A DNA stretch of 15,034 bases, from assembly GCA_963618015.1 (NCBI GenBank), contig CAVEQS010000054.1, forward strand, positions 1 to 15,034, given 5' to 3'. Below are positions 7,999-15,001 of the stretch, in pieces (the first letter of the stretch is position 1; each line of letters begins with the position of its first letter). The notes below the pieces were generated by a model. The model saw nothing but the letters and a program-made list of their open reading frames with translations. It was not told the DNA's origin and ran no database searches. The translations under genes were made by a program, and so were the position numbers. The stretch is from Apopatocola sp963618015 (lineage in GTDB: Bacteria > Bacillota > Clostridia > Oscillospirales > Oscillospiraceae).

Positions 7999-10619
7999 AA
8001 CGTTGGATCGCTGCGCTGCTAAGCGTGCTGCTGTTGCTCTCCGTCTCCGGTACGGCGCTTGCCGCAGAGCCGGAATCAACCGAGACGATCAAAATCACCT
8101 CCGCGGATGATCTTTTGGAGCTTGCCGTGCAGTGCACATCGGACGCATGGTCGGAAGGAAAAACGATCGTTCTTACGCGCGATATCAGTCTCTCCGGCCA
8201 TGACTTTACCCCGATCCCGCTTCTGGCCGGAACGTTTGACGGCCGCGGCCACAGCATTCTCGGCATTTCCCTTGCCGGGGACGCCTCGACCCAGGGCCTT
8301 TTCCGTATGGTTCTGAAAACCGGCGTTGTGAAGGATCTCACGGTCTCCGGTACGCTCCGCGCATCCGGGAACGGCGAAAACATCGGCGGCATCGCCGGCG
8401 TGAACTACGGGACGATCGAAAACTGCCGTTTTGACGGCGACATCCGCGCGCAGGCGGCTGCGGGCGGCATTGTTGGGCTGAACGCCGAGGGCGCTCTTGT
8501 GAGCGAGTGCGAAACCTCCGGCTCCATTGCGGCGTATCACCGCGCGGGCGGCATCGCGGGGGAGAACCGCGGTGTTTTGGACGGATGCGAAAACCGCATG
8601 AGCGTCAACACCGAGTATATTGCGGTTGAACCGTCCGATCAGAAAAAAACCTTTGATATTTCTTCTCTGACGCTGCAGGAGGAAACGATTGTTGATATCA
8701 CCGATCTTGGCGGTATTGTGGGGCTGAACACCTCCGTTATCAAATACTGCGACAATTACGGCGATGTAGGCTACCCGCACACCGGCTACAACGTCGGCGG
8801 CGTCGCCGGGCGGCAGAGCGGCCGTATTCTCGGATGTACGAATGCCGGGGAGATCACTGCCCGCAAGGACGTCGGCGGCATCGCCGGGCAGGTCGAACCA
8901 TATACGGTCTGGAACGTCACCGGGACGGGGCTTGCCGATGTGCAGTCGCAGCTCTACCGGCTGGAAAGCCTGCTTAAAACCATGCTCGAGGATTTCGGCG
9001 GTTCGCAGGCCGACGCCGGTGCGCTCATGCAGGAGATACTGCGTCTGCTCGGCAATTGCAGCGATGTCATCGGCGGCATGTACCCGGACGTTCCGTGGCC
9101 GGATCCCGGCGACGGGAGCGGTGATGGGGGAGATACCGGCGACGGCGATACATCCGGCGGCTGGCTGAAGCCGGATGAAGGCGCGATGAACGATCTTTCC
9201 AACAATCTCCAGCAGATCGTGACCCTGTTCGGCCAGATGACGGACGTAATTGCAGCCGACACTGTGATCACAGACATGCAGAGCGTGATATCCCAGCTCA
9301 TGAACGTTTCGGCGTCCATCATGAATATGATGTACAGTCTGAGCAGCGCTTCCGTTCGGGTGGAGGATGTCTCCGATGTTGACGAAGACGACGAGGCGCT
9401 CTGCCTGATCGCGCAAAGCACGAATACGGCGTCGGTCAGCGCGGATACGAATGCCGGCGGCATTGCCGGGAACGTTTCGCTGGACATCTCCTTTGACCGG
9501 GAAGACAGGCTCAACATATCCTCTACGCTGATCGGCAGCGGAAAGTACGAAATTTTCGCGCGCATTTCCGGCTGCGAAAACCGCGCCGCCGTCGCTGCCT
9601 CGAAATCCTGCGCCGGGGGTATTGCCGGGCGCATGGAATACGGTCTTGTGGTCTCGTGCGATGCGGTCGGCGAGGTAAGCACGGCGGAGGAGTATGCCGG
9701 CGGCATCGTTGGCCACAGTTCGGCCTCCATCCGGGACAGCCGCGCACGTGTGAATCTCTCTGGCAAACGGTATCTGGGCGGAATCGCCGGTTTCGGCAAG
9801 GACATTTCCTCCTGCCTTGCCATGCCGCACTTTGAGGATAAGGCGGAGCTCTGCGGATCGGTCGCGGGCTACGCCGACGGAACGATCGCGGAGAATCTTT
9901 ATTCAGACTCTGCCGTTGGCGGCGTGGATGGCTTCAGCTTCACCGGCCAGTCCGATTACATGGACTATGAGGAGTTCGCAGCGCTTCCGGACACGCCGGA
10001 TTATTTCCGTAGCATCGGCGTAACGTTCGTGAAGGACGGTGAGACGGTGGAGACGGTCGATGTGCCGTTTGGCGGAACGATCTCCTCGCTCCCCACTGTC
10101 CCGGACGAGGACGGAATGTACTGGCAGTGGAATGATTTTGACCCGGACGAGGCCATATACTACAGCCGAACGGTCGAGGGCGAGTTCATCCGCCCTGTAA
10201 CGACGATCTCGACCGGAGAGGACGAACCGCTGTTCCTCGCCGAAGGCGTTTTCCGCAACGGCCAGACGCTTCTCGCAGCGCCCTTTACGCCGGACGCCGA
10301 CGCGCTCGGCATTGATGCGGGATCGGTTACCGCGGCATACACCGTGCGTGTTTCGGACTATTCCCAGCCGGTCACGGTGCGCATGCTTACCACGTCCGCG
10401 GGAAGCCTGTATACACTCTCGGACGGCGCTCTTTCGCCGCTCTCCTATAGCCGCGATGGAAGCTATATTGTTTTTGAGCTCGACAACGGCGCGTCGATCG
10501 TCTTTCTTTCCGAAGAGACGCCGCAAAATGACTGGCTCATCGGCGGCATAGCGGGCGGCGCTGTTGTGATCGCTGCGGTACTTTTCATGATTGTTCGAAA
10601 AAAGAAGAAAAAATCTTAA
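7995..10619 (+). CDS. Secreted, membrane-anchored GLUG-repeat surface protein
   Basis: The 874-aa protein begins with a clear signal peptide (MKRW, hydrophobic LLSVLLLLSV core, cleavage after TALA near residue 23). It continues as GLUG-type repeats, each built on a GGIAG/GGIVG core followed by a turn and a short strand; such repeats fold as beta-solenoids. About six lie at 120-305 and five more at 486-645. Between them, about 315-485, is a non-repeat insert: two helix-rich, heptad-like segments flanking a Gly/Asp-rich linker (about 369-390). Residues about 675-731 (VTFVKDGE... VPFGGTISSLP... W) look like an InlB B-repeat (Flg_new) domain. The C-terminus is a membrane helix (about 846-868) ending in RKKKKKS, with no LPXTG motif. 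The start overlaps the transporter stop (ATGA), with GAAGGAG upstream. Function is unrecognised; adhesion or partnership with the transporter are inferences. Confidence 0.85.
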   Translation: MKRWIAALLSVLLLLSVSGTALAAEPESTETIKITSADDLLELAVQCTSDAWSEGKTIVLTRDISLSGHDFTPIPLLAGTFDGRGHSILGISLAGDASTQGLFRMVLKTGVVKDLTVSGTLRASGNGENIGGIAGVNYGTIENCRFDGDIRAQAAAGGIVGLNAEGALVSECETSGSIAAYHRAGGIAGENRGVLDGCENRMSVNTEYIAVEPSDQKKTFDISSLTLQEETIVDITDLGGIVGLNTSVIKYCDNYGDVGYPHTGYNVGGVAGRQSGRILGCTNAGEITARKDVGGIAGQVEPYTVWNVTGTGLADVQSQLYRLESLLKTMLEDFGGSQADAGALMQEILRLLGNCSDVIGGMYPDVPWPDPGDGSGDGGDTGDGDTSGGWLKPDEGAMNDLSNNLQQIVTLFGQMTDVIAADTVITDMQSVISQLMNVSASIMNMMYSLSSASVRVEDVSDVDEDDEALCLIAQSTNTASVSADTNAGGIAGNVSLDISFDREDRLNISSTLIGSGKYEIFARISGCENRAAVAASKSCAGGIAGRMEYGLVVSCDAVGEVSTAEEYAGGIVGHSSASIRDSRARVNLSGKRYLGGIAGFGKDISSCLAMPHFEDKAELCGSVAGYADGTIAENLYSDSAVGGVDGFSFTGQSDYMDYEEFAALPDTPDYFRSIGVTFVKDGETVETVDVPFGGTISSLPTVPDEDGMYWQWNDFDPDEAIYYSRTVEGEFIRPVTTISTGEDEPLFLAEGVFRNGQTLLAAPFTPDADALGIDAGSVTAAYTVRVSDYSQPVTVRMLTTSAGSLYTLSDGALSPLSYSRDGSYIVFELDNGASIVFLSEETPQNDWLIGGIAGGAVVIAAVLFMIVRKKKKKS

Positions 10620-10626
10620 CAACTTC

Positions 10627-10655
10627 TTGACGAAATCTTTATTTCCCTGTATGCT
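10627..10655 (+). promoter_or_regulatory. Candidate promoter for the DUF1622 gene
   Basis: The -35 TTGACG (10627-10632) and -10 TATGCT (10650-10655) are exactly 17 bases apart, just after the GLUG gene stop. The predicted start near 10662 puts the following hairpin (10667-10702) at the very 5' end of the transcript. Confidence 0.55.
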
Positions 10656-10666
10656 TAATATATGTT

Positions 10667-10710
10667 CTCTCCGGCGGTGCGTCCGCACAATCCGCCGGAG
10701 AGCGTTATTT
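10667..10710 (+). terminator. Terminator-like hairpin between the GLUG and DUF1622 genes
   Basis: CTCTCCGGCGG (10667-10677) pairs perfectly with CCGCCGGAGAG (10692-10702), an 11-bp stem. Within the 14-base loop, TGC and GCA can extend the pairing. The 3' side runs into CGTTATTTTG, a moderate T-tract. It probably ends the transporter-GLUG transcript. If the promoter at 10627-10655 is real, it is also in the leader of the next gene. Confidence 0.65.
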
Positions 10711-10735
10711 TGTAAAGCAGAAAGGTGAAAAGAGA

Positions 10736-11086
10736 GTGGAGTTACTTCATTGGGCGGAAAGTGTACTAAAATATTTTGTGCAATTCGGGATCATTTTGCT
10801 GGAGGGAACAGGAGCCGTTATTCTCCTTGTTTCCGGCGTGAAAAGCGTTGTCCGGCTTTGTAAAAAGCAGCCGCACGCGCGTCTTTCCATGGCACAGGGG
10901 ATCGCACTTGCGCTGTGCTTCAAGCTTGGCGGCGAGGTGCTGCGCACGGTGATCGTGCGCGAATGGAGCGAGCTTCTTGTGCTCGGCGCGATCATCTTCC
11001 TTCATGCGGCGATGAGCATTCTGATTCATTGGGAGATCAAAATGGAGGAAAAGCGCCTTTCCGCCATGAGCGATCTTGGAGATTGA
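10736..11086 (+). CDS. DUF1622 family small membrane protein
   Basis: The 116-aa protein matches the DUF1622 family of small bacterial integral membrane proteins with no assigned function. It has three hydrophobic segments: about 14-36 (FGIILLEGTGAVILLVSGV), about 50-66 (MAQGIALALCFKLGGEV) and about 78-98 (ELLVLGAIIFLHAAMSILI). The family-typical LGGEVLRTVIVREWSEL segment lies between the last two. A charged cytoplasmic tail follows. The GTG start at 10736 has AAAGGTGA (10721-10728) 7 bases upstream. It appears monocistronic, flanked by a hairpin on each side. The sequence gives no substrate or partner. Confidence 0.85.
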   Translation: MELLHWAESVLKYFVQFGIILLEGTGAVILLVSGVKSVVRLCKKQPHARLSMAQGIALALCFKLGGEVLRTVIVREWSELLVLGAIIFLHAAMSILIHWEIKMEEKRLSAMSDLGD

Positions 11087-11098
11087 TACATAGAATTA

Positions 11099-11135
11099 AA
11101 AAATCCCTGTGGTTATAAAAACTGCAGGGGTTTTT
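11099..11135 (+). terminator. Rho-independent terminator after the DUF1622 gene
   Basis: AAAAATCCCTG (11099-11109) pairs with CAGGGGTTTTT (11125-11135) with one T-G wobble. The stem continues inward with TGGTT (11110-11114) against AACTG (11120-11124) around a 5-base loop. The A-tract and T-tract flanks would allow it to work in both directions. Confidence 0.85.
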
Positions 11136-11177
11136 GTGCACTTTTTCACTTTTAAAAAGATAATCAACAGAATTTGC

Positions 11178-11206
11178 TTGCTATTATGAATAGAATAATA
11201 TATACT
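11178..11206 (+). promoter_or_regulatory. Candidate promoter for the FAD oxidoreductase-reductase operon
   Basis: TTGCTA (11178-11183) and TATACT (11201-11206) are 17 bases apart in a strongly AT-rich gap. A second perfect TATAAT lies at 11227-11232 but lacks a good -35 at the right spacing. It may be an alternative start. Which is used cannot be settled by eye. Confidence 0.5.
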
Positions 11207-11252
11207 TTGTACTGTAGCTATACCACTATAATGTTTGAGAGAGGGGTAACAT

Positions 11253-12800
11253 ATGGCGAACGCAAAATATGACATTGTAGTCGTCGGTGCGGGCAATGCC
11301 GGCCTATCTTCGGCGCTCCAGTCTGCGCTGGCTGGCAAAAAGACACTGCTCATCGAGCAGCACAACCTTCCCGGCGGCTGCGCGACCTCCTTCCGCCGCG
11401 GCCGGTTTGAGATCGAACCGTCGCTGCACGAGATCTGCGATCTTGGTCCCGTGGAGAACCCCGGCGATGTACGGACGATCATGGATCAGTACGGCGTAAG
11501 GGTGGAATGGCGCCGGGTGGACGATTGCTTCCGCATCATCAGCAAGTATTCCGATGGCTCGCCCATGGACGTGACGATGCCTTCCGGTATCGAACCGTTC
11601 ATTGACAAGATGGAGGAGTATGTTCCCGGCAGCCGCCCGCAGATGACGAAGCTGTTTGACCTGTTCCAGGAAGTGCTCGACGGTATTGCGTATATCACGG
11701 CGTCCTCCGGTCACGCAGATTCCAATGTCCTGAAAGAAAAGTATCCCAACATGCTCCGTACTGGCGCATATCCCACGAAAAAGGTGTTTGACGCGCTGAA
11801 GCTGCCGCTGCGCGCACAGGATATCCTCGCAACGTACTGGTCGTACCTCGGTGTGGATATGGAGCATCTGGCATTCATTCACTATGCCGCGATGGTACAT
11901 AAGTATGTTTCCCGCAGTGCGTACATCCCCACGTATACGAGCCACGAGATCAGCAACGCGATGGTCGAGCGTTTCCGCGAGTTGGGCGGCGACGTATGGT
12001 ACAACTGCCGCGCAGAGAAGTTCCTCTTCGAGGGTGATCGCTGCTGCGGCGTGCAGACAAATCTCGGCACCATCGACTGCGACTACGCTCTGGCCAACAT
12101 CAATGCCGATATCCTGTACGGCAAGATGATCCCGAAGGAGCTGATCCCTGAGCGACAGAAAAAGCTCTCGACGGCTCGCGGCCAGAAATACGGCGCACGC
12201 ATGATGACGGCTTATTTCTGCCTGGATAAAACGGCCGAAGAGCTTTGCATTAAAGACTATTCCATCTTCCTGCCCGGCACTGCGGACTCCGCCGCAGAGT
12301 ATAAGAACATCATGAACGGCATGAAGACGAACGATTATTCCATCTTCCTCTGCTATAATATTGCGAATCCCAAAGCTTCGCCGGAGGGGACGTGCATCTG
12401 CTCGTTCACAACATTCGGTTCGCCGGTCGACTGGAACGATCTGAAGCCGGAGGAGTATGTATCCTTCAAAAATGCTGTGGCGAAAAAATTCCTTGCCAGT
12501 CTGAAAGAGAAGGCGGGCATCGATCTTTCGGGTCACATTGAGGAAGTTGCTGTGGCTTCTCCGTGGACGTTCGCTCGTTATCTTGGCACGCCGGAAGGCT
12601 CGGTCTACGGCCACGAAACGACCGATTGGGACGGCATGATGGCGCGTATGATGATGCTCTCCGTGGATTATCCGGTCAAGGGGCTTCGTCCCATCGGTGC
12701 AGACGGCCCGCGCGGCGACGGCTACAGCGCAGCCTACATCTGCGGCCAGCTCATCGCCAAGCTTGCGCTCAAGGATCTTGCAGAAGGAGGAACGAAATAA
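11253..12800 (+). CDS. CrtI/phytoene-desaturase-like NAD(P)/FAD-dependent oxidoreductase
   Basis: The 515-aa protein is a flavoprotein of the amine oxidase/CrtI-like superfamily. The N-terminal dinucleotide fold is clear: YDIVVVGAGNAGLSSA with GAGNAG at 12-17, and LLIEQ ending the second strand with the ribose-binding Glu. The following LPGGCATSFRRGRFEIE segment corresponds to the family's post-Rossmann GG motif. A C-terminal FAD-closing segment (GLRPIGADGPRGDGYSAAY) lies near 474-492. No signal peptide or membrane helix is seen, so it is probably cytoplasmic. The substrate is unknown; relatives include carotenoid desaturases and retinol saturase-like enzymes, but no carotenoid genes are nearby. 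A GAGAGGGG SD ends 6 bases before the ATG. It overlaps the [2Fe-2S] reductase gene by one base, suggesting the two work as electron-transfer partners. Confidence 0.85.
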   Translation: MANAKYDIVVVGAGNAGLSSALQSALAGKKTLLIEQHNLPGGCATSFRRGRFEIEPSLHEICDLGPVENPGDVRTIMDQYGVRVEWRRVDDCFRIISKYSDGSPMDVTMPSGIEPFIDKMEEYVPGSRPQMTKLFDLFQEVLDGIAYITASSGHADSNVLKEKYPNMLRTGAYPTKKVFDALKLPLRAQDILATYWSYLGVDMEHLAFIHYAAMVHKYVSRSAYIPTYTSHEISNAMVERFRELGGDVWYNCRAEKFLFEGDRCCGVQTNLGTIDCDYALANINADILYGKMIPKELIPERQKKLSTARGQKYGARMMTAYFCLDKTAEELCIKDYSIFLPGTADSAAEYKNIMNGMKTNDYSIFLCYNIANPKASPEGTCICSFTTFGSPVDWNDLKPEEYVSFKNAVAKKFLASLKEKAGIDLSGHIEEVAVASPWTFARYLGTPEGSVYGHETTDWDGMMARMMMLSVDYPVKGLRPIGADGPRGDGYSAAYICGQLIAKLALKDLAEGGTK

Positions 12801-14008
12801 TGGCGCTTAACGTGAAAGTTGGCCTGATCGGCCCCTTTGATATGCTCAAGTTCAAGAATATGGCAAAGACCCGCGAAAAGGTCATTCAGAATGCTCCGGC
12901 AAACGAGATCGTAGCGGACTATGCCATCAACCGCAATGCCAAGGCGCTGCACCCGGATTATCTTTCGCTCGTTGTGGACACCATCGTCGATCACGGCGCT
13001 GCCGGTGCAAAGACATTCATATTCAAAAAAGCAGACGGCGGCGCTCTTCCGTATTTCCGCGCCGGACAGTATCTTTCCCTCAAACTTGATTTGGACGGCA
13101 GCAAGGTTTCCCGCCCGTACTCCATAAGCTCCGGCCCAAAGGAGGCTCTGGAAGGTCATATTGCTATTACTGTCCGCGCCAATCCCGGCGGCTTTGCCGC
13201 TGACCGTATCCTGTCAACGCTGAAAGTCGGCGATGCCGTTACCGCCTCCGCACCGGAGGGACATTTCTACTACGACGAGCTGCGCGACGCGAAAAACGTT
13301 CTGGCTCTGGCTGGCGGCAGCGGTATCACGCCGTTCCTCTCCATGGCGCGCGCCATCCGCGACGGGGTTGAGGATTTTTCGCTTACGATCCTTTTCGGCA
13401 GCCGGACGAGAGAGACCATTCTCTTTGCCGAAGAATTCAACGAGATCGCCGCGGTCTGCCCGAAGGTCAAGGTCATTCATGTCCTCTCGGATGAGGAGGC
13501 GGAAGGATTTGAGCGCGGCTTTATTACCGCGGAACTGATCCGGAAATACGCGCCGGAAGGGGAGTATTCCATATTCCTCTGCGGCCCGGAGGCGATGTAT
13601 CGCTTCGTTGTGCCGGAGGTCGAAAAGCTTGGTCTGCCGCGCCGTCTCGTACGCCGCGAAATGCTCGGTGTTACGAAGAATGTTGCCGCGCAGCCCGGCT
13701 ATCCCGTCGACTGCGCCGGTAAAGTATTCCACGGTACCGTTCACCAGGGAGCCGCCGAGTACATAATTGATGTGAGAGCCGATGAGCCCATTCTTGTTGC
13801 GATCGAACGCGCCGGCATCAAAGCGCCGTCCCGCTGCCGCAGCGGCGAATGCGGCTGGTGCCGCAGCAAGCTTATTTCCGGTGAGGTATACTGCCCCGCG
13901 GAGAACGAGGGACGCCGCCACAGCGATATCGTGAACGGATACATTCACCCCTGCTCCACGTTTGCGCTTTCGGACATCGTTCTGGAAGTCCCCGGCGAGT
14001 TTTATTGA
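12800..14008 (+). CDS. FAD/NAD(P)-binding reductase with C-terminal [2Fe-2S] ferredoxin domain
   Basis: The 402-aa protein is a ferredoxin-NADP reductase-type electron transferase. It starts with an unassigned stretch (about 1-52). The FAD-binding barrel has RPYS at 105-108. The NAD(P) domain has AGGSGITP (about 171-178), FGSRT and a CGPEAM motif. The C-terminal plant-type ferredoxin domain (about 310-402) has C346-x4-C351-x2-C354-x30-C385, the complete [2Fe-2S] ligand set. This FAD-NAD-[2Fe-2S] order is that of phthalate dioxygenase reductase, PaaE and Hcr. It should pass electrons from NAD(P)H through flavin to the cluster, then to a partner, most simply the flavoprotein encoded just upstream. 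The ATG at 12800 lies in a TAATG overlap with AAGGAGG (12784-12790) 9 bases before it. Reaction direction and partner are inferred. Confidence 0.9.
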   Translation: MALNVKVGLIGPFDMLKFKNMAKTREKVIQNAPANEIVADYAINRNAKALHPDYLSLVVDTIVDHGAAGAKTFIFKKADGGALPYFRAGQYLSLKLDLDGSKVSRPYSISSGPKEALEGHIAITVRANPGGFAADRILSTLKVGDAVTASAPEGHFYYDELRDAKNVLALAGGSGITPFLSMARAIRDGVEDFSLTILFGSRTRETILFAEEFNEIAAVCPKVKVIHVLSDEEAEGFERGFITAELIRKYAPEGEYSIFLCGPEAMYRFVVPEVEKLGLPRRLVRREMLGVTKNVAAQPGYPVDCAGKVFHGTVHQGAAEYIIDVRADEPILVAIERAGIKAPSRCRSGECGWCRSKLISGEVYCPAENEGRRHSDIVNGYIHPCSTFALSDIVLEVPGEFY

Positions 14009-14023
14009 GCTTGATTCTTTAAG

Positions 14024-14065
14024 AAAAAAGAGACAAAGCGGCATAACCGCTTTGTCTCTTTTTTT
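14024..14065 (+). terminator. Strong rho-independent terminator after the reductase gene
   Basis: AAAAAAGAGACAAAGCGG (14024-14041) pairs perfectly with its complement at 14047-14064 around a CATAA loop: 18 bp, with T-tract on the right and A-tract on the left. It isolates the redox pair from the downstream regulator and could act in both directions. Confidence 0.95.
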
Positions 14066-14066
14066 G

Positions 14067-14086
14067 TGGTCTTATTTTTATGACCA
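14067..14086. promoter_or_regulatory. Candidate operator: TGGTC-N10-GACCA inverted repeat
   Basis: TGGTC (14067-14071) and GACCA (14082-14086) form a perfect 5-bp inverted repeat separated by 10 AT-rich bases, ending 3 bases before the -35 box of the GntR gene promoter. TGGT/ACCA half-sites are known in FadR-type GntR operators (E. coli FadR), but there the spacing is much closer. An autoregulatory site is an inference from position. Confidence 0.35.
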
Positions 14087-14089
14087 AAC

Positions 14090-14118
14090 TTGATTTTATT
14101 GAAAAAGGTGTATATAAT
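14090..14118 (+). promoter_or_regulatory. SigA-type promoter of the GntR regulator gene
   Basis: The -35 TTGATT (14090-14095) and perfect -10 TATAAT (14113-14118) have a 17-base spacer, 34 bases before the ATG. Immediately after the -10 is a tandem ATCCGA repeat (14122-14127, 14128-14133) nested within TTATC (14120-14124) and GATAA (14136-14140). These could be operator sequences. Confidence 0.8.
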
Positions 14119-14152
14119 CTTATCCGAATCCGATTGATAAAGGGGAAAACCC

Positions 14153-14899
14153 ATGTCCTCCACGAATGAAACGAACCGCAAAGCGTACTTTATTGAGATC
14201 ATGAAGCGCCGCATTCTGTCCGGCGAACTCAAGCCCGGTGACCGTATTCCGCCGGAGCGCGAGCTTGCCGCTGAGCTTGGGCTTAGCCGCGGCTCGGTGA
14301 ATCAGGGAATGCTCGATCTTGCCCGTATGGGATTTCTGCGGATCGTGCCGCGTAAAGGCGCGTTTGTCGCGGAGTATGTGAAATCGGCAACTCCGGAAAC
14401 GCTCGCCGCGATCATGAGCTACGATTCTGCGCTGCTCGACAGGTCTCTCTTTAAGGATCTCATGGATCTCCGTATTTTGATCGAACGGGAATGCACCCGG
14501 CTCGCCTGCGCCAACCTTACGCCGGAATCGTTGGCGCTTTTGCAGGCGCATACCGACGCCATTTATGCTGCTGACGACGAGGAAGCGCCGGAAGCGGTGT
14601 ATCTCTATCACAAATGTCTGACGGAAATTTCGCGGAATGCGGCGTATTCCATGGTGTTCCAGAGCTTCGAAAAGATGATCCGCAATCTGATCCGGGAGCA
14701 TTATAAAAGCCGGGAGGAACTGGCAATCAGCATGCCAAAATTTCAGATGCTCACCGCGGCGATCTCCCGCCGGGACGCGTATGCTGCCGATATGGCTCTG
14801 CTCTCCATTCTCAACCAGGCTTCCGACTATCTGGATAAACATCTGGAACACAATATCACGGATAAGGCTAAAAATGCAAAAAGCTGCCCGTACGGGTAG
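14153..14899 (+). CDS. GntR-family transcriptional regulator, FadR/FCD subfamily
   Basis: The 248-aa protein has an N-terminal winged helix-turn-helix (about 8-75) with the classic GntR signature: LSGELKPGDRIPPERELAAELGLSRGSVNQ, read in two parts, with recognition helix around SRGSVNQGMLDL. A helical ligand-binding domain follows (about 95-235). Asp104 in the LMDLRILIE segment and later His residues (YLYHKCLTEI, and H in IREHYK) fit the FCD type, which often binds a metal and a small carboxylic-acid effector. AAGGGGA (14140-14146) lies 6 bases before the ATG. Such regulators usually control adjacent genes and are relieved by a pathway metabolite, so the redox pair upstream is the likeliest target. 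The effector is unknown. Confidence 0.92.
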   Translation: MSSTNETNRKAYFIEIMKRRILSGELKPGDRIPPERELAAELGLSRGSVNQGMLDLARMGFLRIVPRKGAFVAEYVKSATPETLAAIMSYDSALLDRSLFKDLMDLRILIERECTRLACANLTPESLALLQAHTDAIYAADDEEAPEAVYLYHKCLTEISRNAAYSMVFQSFEKMIRNLIREHYKSREELAISMPKFQMLTAAISRRDAYAADMALLSILNQASDYLDKHLEHNITDKAKNAKSCPYG

Positions 14900-14931
14900 C
14901 ACCTCATAAGACAGGTTTCACATTTTAAGAG

Positions 14932-14968
14932 AGAACAGCGTGGCAGAAGTCACGCTGTTCTGTTTTTT
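14932..14968 (+). terminator. Rho-independent terminator after the GntR regulator gene
   Basis: AGAACAGCGTG (14932-14942) pairs perfectly with CACGCTGTTCT (14951-14961) over an 8-base loop and is followed by GTTTTTT. The bases between the stop codon and the stem (14900-14931) hold nothing recognisable. Confidence 0.92.
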
Positions 14969-14982
14969 CATAAGAAAGTAAA

Positions 14983-15001
14983 CCACCGGCTATGCCGGTG
15001 G
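14983..15001. repeat. Perfect 8-bp hairpin, possible IS200/IS605-type element end
   Basis: CCACCGGC (14983-14990) and GCCGGTGG (14994-15001) flank a TAT loop. There is no T-tract, so it is a poor terminator. Short imperfect-palindrome hairpins of this look occur near the ends of IS200/IS605 elements and related REP-like repeats, just upstream of the tnpA gene. An ATG at 15020 opens five codons (MDRKR) before the window ends. They are too few to identify a transposase, and the SD is weak. Confidence 0.4.

Noticed and set aside
8076..9830. Minus-strand open frame of 584 codons inside the GLUG gene
   Set aside because: It mirrors the repeated GGIAG codons and has no SD or domain. The plus-strand protein has a signal peptide, repeats and an anchor.
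8379..9840. Repeated GGC-GGC-AT-type DNA words as a CRISPR array or DNA repeat
   Set aside because: The recurrence is explained by GGIAG/GGIVG codons in the protein repeats; spacing is irregular and there are no conserved direct repeats with spacers.
12563..12799. In-frame upstream extension of the [2Fe-2S] reductase reading frame
   Set aside because: It overlaps the conserved C-terminal FAD segment of the upstream flavoprotein, and its residues look like an out-of-frame shadow. AAGGAGG supports the start at 12800.
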